Source: Acidobacteriota bacterium (GTDB lineage Bacteria > Acidobacteriota > UBA6911 > RPQK01 > DATIPO01). Taken from it: DNA of 17,489 bases. Each line of letters starts with the position of its first letter. The stretch's first letter is position 1. Shown here piece after piece: positions 13,838 through 17,489 of the stretch. A model generated the notes under the pieces. It was not told the DNA's origin and did not search any database. It saw only the letters and a list, made by a program, of their open reading frames with translations. Where the stretch lies: the NCBI GenBank assembly GCA_028277865.1, contig JANQFM010000223.1, forward strand, positions 1 to 17,489. Reading direction: 5' to 3'. The translations under genes and the position numbers were made by a program.

Positions 13838-14782
13838 ATGGAAGATGCCAACAAACTGAAAGAATTTGAAGCCCGCATCGAGCGGGGAGAGAAGATCGAG
13901 CCCAAGGACTGGATGCCGGAGCGCTACCGCACTCAGCTCATCCGAATGATTTCGCAGCATGCCCATTCCGAAATCGTGGGGATGCTGCCGGAGGGCAACT
14001 GGATCACAAGGGCGCCCTCGCTGCGCCGCAAGATGTCCCTGCTGGCCAAGGTCCAGGACGAAGCCGGCCACGGCTTGTACCTTTACTGCGCTGCTGAAAC
14101 CCTGGGCGTGGACCGCTCAGAGCTGGTGGGCGAGTTTTTGTCAGGCAAGGCCAAGTACTCCAACATCTTCAATTACCCAACCCTGACCTGGGCCGACATC
14201 GGCGCCATTGGATGGCTGGTGGACGGCGCAGCCATCGTCAATCAGACCATGCTGGCCAAGTGCTCCTACGGGCCTTATTCGCGGGCCAACCTGCGCATTT
14301 GCAAGGAAGAGACCTTTCATAAGGTACAAGGCTACGAAATCGTCTGCACCATGGCCCAAGGGAGACCCGCTCAGCGCAAGATGATCCAGGACGCCGTCAA
14401 CCGCTGGTGGTGGCCCTCGCTGATGATGTTCGGACCTCACGATAAGAACTCGCCCAACAGCGCCGAGTTGATGAAGTGGAAGGTCAAGCTGTTCAGCAAC
14501 GACGATCTGCGCCAGCGTTTCGTGAACTTGACGGTGCGCCAAGCCCGCGCCGCTGGCGTCACCCTGCCCGACCCCGATCTCAAATACAACCCGGAGACCG
14601 ACAACTGGGAGTTCGGGGAAATCAACTGGGACGAGTTTTGGTCAGTGGTACGCGGCAACGGTCCCTGCAACCGGGATCGGATGCGGGCGCGCCGAAGAGC
14701 TCACGTAGAGGGCGCCTGGGTGCGGGAAGCCGCCGATGCCTATGCAGCCAAGCAAAGAGCCAAAGCCGCCAAAAGCGCCTAG
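13838..14782 (+). CDS. paaA: phenylacetyl-CoA epoxidase, oxygenase subunit PaaA
   Basis: Catalytic di-iron subunit (314 aa) of the multicomponent monooxygenase that epoxidises the aromatic ring of phenylacetyl-CoA. The carboxylate-bridged di-iron ligands can be placed by comparison with E. coli PaaA: E45, E75 and H78 (VQDEAGH), D129, E158 and H161 (CKEETFHK). AKVQDEAGHGLYLYCAAETLG and FNYPTLTWADIGAIGWLVDGAA are hallmark stretches. Length is normal (309 aa in E. coli), with an Ala/Lys-rich tail. It opens the paaABCD-G run, is divergent from metG, and has a candidate promoter just upstream. Confidence 0.97.
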   Translation: MEDANKLKEFEARIERGEKIEPKDWMPERYRTQLIRMISQHAHSEIVGMLPEGNWITRAPSLRRKMSLLAKVQDEAGHGLYLYCAAETLGVDRSELVGEFLSGKAKYSNIFNYPTLTWADIGAIGWLVDGAAIVNQTMLAKCSYGPYSRANLRICKEETFHKVQGYEIVCTMAQGRPAQRKMIQDAVNRWWWPSLMMFGPHDKNSPNSAELMKWKVKLFSNDDLRQRFVNLTVRQARAAGVTLPDPDLKYNPETDNWEFGEINWDEFWSVVRGNGPCNRDRMRARRRAHVEGAWVREAADAYAAKQRAKAAKSA

Positions 14783-14851
14783 AGTTCTTCTCTGAAGCTT
14801 GTCTGCGCCTTCACCATAAGCGCCCTGTGCGGTTTTCCCCCGAGGTATCCG

Positions 14852-15178
14852 ATGCCAGAATGCCCCAACCCCAAAGACACCCAATGGCCCATCTGGGAAG
14901 TCTTCGTGCAGGAAAAGTCAGGCGAACCCCATCAGCACGCAGGCAGCATCCATGCCCCCGACTCCGAGATGGCCTTGCAAAATGCCCGCGACATCTTTGC
15001 CCGCCGCGGCGAAGCCGTCAGCATGTGGGTCGTCCAATCCAAGCACATCACGGCTACCATTCCTGAGGACAACCCCTCGTTCTTCGAGCCGGCGGCCGAC
15101 AAAATCTACCGTCATCCCCAGTTTTACAGCGTACCCCGCGCCAAGAGAACCGATGAGGAACGCAGAAACAAAGAGTGA
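14852..15178 (+). CDS. paaB: phenylacetyl-CoA epoxidase subunit PaaB
   Basis: Small subunit (108 aa) that bridges PaaAC heterodimers in the epoxidase complex. The sequence has the family features TQWPIWEVFVQEKSGEPHQHAGSIHAPDSEMALQNARDIFARRGEAVSMWVV and FFEPAADKIYRHPQFYSVPR. The ATG at 14852 follows CGAGG at a 7-base spacing. It lies 69 bases after paaA and its end overlaps the start of paaC by 26 bases, suggesting tight co-expression. It carries no catalytic residues itself. Confidence 0.95.
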   Translation: MPECPNPKDTQWPIWEVFVQEKSGEPHQHAGSIHAPDSEMALQNARDIFARRGEAVSMWVVQSKHITATIPEDNPSFFEPAADKIYRHPQFYSVPRAKRTDEERRNKE

Positions 15179-15947
15179 ACTGAGCAGCCGATCGCAACAA
15201 GATCTCTTCGACTACTTGCTGCGCCTGGGCGATGACCGCCTGGTGCTGGGCCACCGGCTTTCTCAGTGGTGCGGGCACGGCCCCATCCTGGAGGAGGACC
15301 TGGCTTTGACCAACATTTCGCTGGACCTGATCGGGCAGGCCAAATTCCTGCTTGAACTGGCCGGAGAAGTGGAAGGGAAAAACCGTTCGGCGGACGATCT
15401 GGCCTACCTGCGCGAAGCCATCGACTTCCGCTGCTTGAAGCTGGTGGAGCAACCCATCGGCGATTACGCCTACACCATCGCACGCCAGTTCCTCTTTGAC
15501 GTATACGACTACTACCAGATGGAGCAGCTTTGCGATTCGAAGTTCGAAAAGCTGTCGGCCATCGCCGCCAAGGCGGTCAAAGAGGCTCGATACCATCTCC
15601 GCCACAGCCGCCAGTGGGTACTGCGCCTAGGCGACGGCACCCAGGAAAGCCACCGGCGCATTCAAACGGCCTTCGACGAAGTGTGGATGTACACAGGTGA
15701 AATGTTCGAGGCCGACGACTTGGAAGACCGCCTGCTGGAGGAAGGCCTGGCTGCCGATCTGCGGACTATTCGCACCTCTTGGGCGGCGCTTGTGCACCAG
15801 ACACTTGTAGAGGCCACCTTGACGGCTCCCAGTGATGAGCAATACATGCAGTCGGGAAGCCGAAAGGGGTTCCACAGCGAATACCTGGGACATGTCCTTT
15901 CCGAACTGCAGATCCTGCCGCGTTCCTATCCGGGCGCGAAATGGTAG
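15153..15947 (+). CDS. paaC: phenylacetyl-CoA epoxidase structural subunit PaaC
   Basis: A 264-aa ferritin-like paralogue of PaaA that forms the structural partner in the PaaAC core. QQDLFDYLLRLGDDRLVLGHRLSQWCGHGPILEEDLALTNISLDLIGQA is diagnostic, and GFHSEYLGHVLSELQILPRSYPGAKW closes the protein as in the family. It lacks a full set of di-iron ligands, consistent with a structural role. The start at ATG 15153 overlaps paaB by 26 bases; the longer in-frame reading upstream lies in paaB and has no family similarity. AAGAGA precedes the start. Confidence 0.95.
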   Translation: MRNAETKSELSSRSQQDLFDYLLRLGDDRLVLGHRLSQWCGHGPILEEDLALTNISLDLIGQAKFLLELAGEVEGKNRSADDLAYLREAIDFRCLKLVEQPIGDYAYTIARQFLFDVYDYYQMEQLCDSKFEKLSAIAAKAVKEARYHLRHSRQWVLRLGDGTQESHRRIQTAFDEVWMYTGEMFEADDLEDRLLEEGLAADLRTIRTSWAALVHQTLVEATLTAPSDEQYMQSGSRKGFHSEYLGHVLSELQILPRSYPGAKW

Positions 15948-15991
15948 GGAAGGAGTCAGCTATCAGGAAGAGGGGGACTGGAAACCGGCAG

Positions 15992-16006
15992 GCTGCATAT
16001 TGCAGC
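15992..16006 (+). other. stem-loop between paaC and paaD
   Basis: GCTGCA-TAT-TGCAGC, a perfect 6-bp stem with a 3-base loop, in the 97-base gap. No T-run follows, so it is unlikely to terminate. It could affect paaD expression, which has no clear ribosome binding site. Confidence 0.4.
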
Positions 16007-16044
16007 GGACTTTGGTCTTGCCCTGCCTCCCTTTCAGACTGCCC

Positions 16045-16521
16045 ATGACCAGCAAGCAAAACATCTACACGATTCTCTCCGAAGTTGCCGATCCGGAGGT
16101 GCCTGCCATCAATGTGGTGGAGCTCGGGGTGGTGCGCGATGTCGAATTCGAAGGCGATCAAGTACAGGTGGTGCTCACACCCACCTACTCGGGCTGCCCC
16201 GCCATGAAGATCATCCGGGACCGGATCCTGGATGCCTTGCACCGTCATGGCTACGAAAAAGCCTCGACGCGCACCGTGCTTTCGCCTGCTTGGACCACAG
16301 ATTGGATCAGCGATGATGCGCGCCGCAAATTGAAAGCGTACGGGATCTCGCCGCCGGGCAGGACTTCCGAGGTCGGGCTGCTGGGAGAAAAGACGATCGC
16401 TTGCCCGTTATGCAGTTCCGAGGACACTGAGCTGCGCAGCGAATTCGGGTCCACGCCATGCAAAGCGCTTCGCTACTGCAACGCCTGCTGCCAGCCCTTT
16501 GAGCATTTCAAGTGCCTGTAA
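16045..16521 (+). CDS. paaD: phenylacetate degradation protein PaaD (MIP18/DUF59 family)
   Basis: A 158-aa protein (called PaaJ in some nomenclatures) required for epoxidase activity, probably for Fe-S or di-iron centre assembly. The N-terminal DUF59/MIP18 domain shows ILSEVADPEVPAINVVELGVVRDVEF and TPTYSGCPAMKIIRDRI with the conserved Cys; the C-terminal zinc ribbon reads CPLCSSEDTELRSEFGSTPCKALRYCNACCQPFEHFKCL. ATG 16045 fits the domain start but is preceded only by a pyrimidine-rich stretch, so translation may depend on coupling or on the hairpin region upstream. It is followed by a repeat element and paaG. Confidence 0.94.
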   Translation: MTSKQNIYTILSEVADPEVPAINVVELGVVRDVEFEGDQVQVVLTPTYSGCPAMKIIRDRILDALHRHGYEKASTRTVLSPAWTTDWISDDARRKLKAYGISPPGRTSEVGLLGEKTIACPLCSSEDTELRSEFGSTPCKALRYCNACCQPFEHFKCL

Positions 16522-16530
16522 GAGGGAAAA

Positions 16531-16616
16531 ACCGCAGAGAACGCTGAGAGAAGACACAGAGAGCGCAGAGAAGATCCCCTTGTCCCTCTTTGCGCTTTTG
16601 CGTCTTTGCGTGAGAC
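16531..16616. repeat. paired purine/pyrimidine element between paaD and paaG
   Basis: The purine half (CCGCAGAGAACGCTGAGAGA then CACAGAGAGCGCAGAGAAGA) begins about 10 bases past the paaD stop. The pyrimidine half (CTCTTTGCGCTTTTGCGTC then TTTGCGTGAGAC) ends 12 bases before the paaG ATG. GCGCAGAGA and CTCTTTGCGC can pair, giving an imperfect hairpin with a TCCCC-containing loop. Confidence 0.75.
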
Positions 16617-16627
16617 ACTTTTGAGCG

Positions 16628-17401
16628 ATGCCGGATCACGTACTTTACGAACTGGATGAAGGAGTTGCCCGGATCACCCTCAACCGCCCCGAGGTGCTCA
16701 ATAGCTGCAACAGCGAAATGGCCGCTCAGCTTCAATCGCTGCTGCGCAAAGCATCGAACGACAAGGCGGTTCGCAGTGTCCTTCTCAGCGGTGCCGGACG
16801 CGCCTTTTGCGCCGGACAGGATCTGGCAGAGGTCGCGGACGACACTCCACTGGGCGACATCGTGGATCGCAACTACAACCCCGCCATCCTCCTCATCAGC
16901 CGCATGGAAAAGCCGGTTGTGTGCGCCGTCAATGGCGTGGCGGCGGGAGCAGGCGCCAACATCGCCCTGGCCTGCGATATCGTGCTGGCTTCGCGCAAGG
17001 CTTCCTTCATCCAGTCCTTCGCCCACATCGGGCTGATTCCCGACAGCGGCGGAACCTACTTCCTGCCTCGCCTGGTCGGCCTCCCCCGCGCCCGTGCCCT
17101 GGCTTTGCTGGGAGAGAAGATCGGCGCCGACGATGCCGCCGAAATGGGCCTCATCTCGCGGGCCTGCGATGCCGAGGAACTGGAGGAAAAGGCTCTCGGA
17201 CTGGCCCGCCACCTGGCCCAGCAACCCACCCGAGGGCTGGGGCTTACCAAACGGGCGCTGCGCAAGTCCCTGCAAAACGACCTGGATTCCCAGCTGGAAC
17301 TGGAAAAGGAGCTGCAGACCATCGCCGGCAATACGGAGGACTACAAGGAGGGAGTCAAGGCCTTCCTGGAAAAACGCAAGCCGGTCTTCAAAGGAGAATA
17401 G
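16628..17401 (+). CDS. paaG: 2-(1,2-epoxy-1,2-dihydrophenyl)acetyl-CoA isomerase
   Basis: A crotonase-superfamily protein (257 aa) that isomerises the ring-1,2-epoxide of phenylacetyl-CoA to the oxepin. ITLNRPEVLNSCNSEMAAQL, GAGRAFCAGQDLAEV and VCAVNGVAAGAGANIALACDIVLA carry the CoA-binding and oxyanion-hole segments. GLIPDSGGTYFLPRLVG (135-151) has D139 at the position of the E. coli PaaG catalytic Asp. The ending QQPTRGLGLTKRAL and DYKEGVKAFLEKRKPVFKG closely follows PaaG. The isomerase is preferred over generic enoyl-CoA hydratase because of these matches and the context. The ribosome binding site is weak, and the repeat element is immediately upstream. Confidence 0.92.
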   Translation: MPDHVLYELDEGVARITLNRPEVLNSCNSEMAAQLQSLLRKASNDKAVRSVLLSGAGRAFCAGQDLAEVADDTPLGDIVDRNYNPAILLISRMEKPVVCAVNGVAAGAGANIALACDIVLASRKASFIQSFAHIGLIPDSGGTYFLPRLVGLPRARALALLGEKIGADDAAEMGLISRACDAEELEEKALGLARHLAQQPTRGLGLTKRALRKSLQNDLDSQLELEKELQTIAGNTEDYKEGVKAFLEKRKPVFKGE

Positions 17402-17405
17402 GAGT

Positions 17406-17489
17406 TCACGCAGAGGCGCAGAGACGCAGAGGAGGGGGAAAAGAAGAAAAAAACGAAACTCTCGTCTCTTCCCCCTCCTCTGCGTCTCT
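17406..17489. repeat. CGCAGAG inverted-repeat element after paaG, truncated by window end
   Basis: Starts 5 bases past the paaG stop with TCACGCAGAGGCGCAGAG. The stretch 17420-17440 is perfectly complementary to 17469-17489 (21 bp), with a 28-base purine-rich loop. The right arm runs into the window edge and may continue, since the left arm extends 14 bases further out. No T-run is visible. Confidence 0.9.

Overview
This is a gene-dense bacterial chromosome segment of moderately high GC. Almost every gene belongs to a recognisable family. I infer Acidobacteriota, with low to moderate confidence. The reasons are an extended Hfq-like protein of a kind I associate with that phylum, a secreted small TPR protein, an Rnf-type complex next to aerobic phenylacetate catabolism, and intergenic spaces filled with short purine-rich repeats. 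I cannot confirm this without a phylogeny.

Layout. (1) 4-1220, + strand: the end of an rnf operon (rnfE, rnfA), two integral membrane subunits of the ion-translocating ferredoxin:NAD oxidoreductase. (2) 1390-2087, +: a two-gene toxin-antitoxin operon (Phd/YefM-type antitoxin, PIN-domain toxin) with its own candidate promoter and palindromic operator. (3) 2284-6802, -: a protein-quality-control block read hrcA, grpE, dnaJ, prmA, DUF983 gene. It encodes the heat-shock repressor, the two DnaK co-chaperones, the L11 methyltransferase and a small zinc-ribbon membrane protein. dnaK is not in the window. (4) 6994-9081, -: an Hfq-like RNA-binding protein gene overlapping pdxA (vitamin B6 biosynthesis), then a polytopic membrane protein. 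(5) 9229-9639, +: a secreted TPR protein, divergent from the hfq-like gene. (6) 9755-13584, -: metG, holB, and a PSP1/RicT-type gene, a grouping reminiscent of the Firmicutes holB-ricT-metS neighbourhood. (7) 13838-17401, +: paaA, paaB, paaC, paaD and paaG, which encode the oxygenase part of the phenylacetyl-CoA epoxidase, its maturation factor and the epoxide isomerase. The reductase gene paaE is not between paaD and paaG.

The ring-opening module (7) makes phenylacetyl-CoA epoxide with PaaABC. PaaD supports assembly, and PaaG isomerises the epoxide to the oxepin. The chaperone block (3) is a classical hrcA-grpE-dnaJ stress operon, but I see no CIRCE operator.

The least explained content is intergenic. 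Three repeat families recur: a TTGTCAG heptamer array (5613-5686) with a related 91-nt imperfect palindrome (9661-9751); CGCAGAGA-type purine arms with matching pyrimidine arms at six or more gene boundaries, one ending the window as a perfect 21-bp inverted repeat; and a GGAACACGGAACAG duplication (6917-6944). There is no gap over 300 bases without a gene. I found no tRNA, rRNA, CRISPR array, insertion sequence or prophage, and no clear multi-gene system that looks undescribed.
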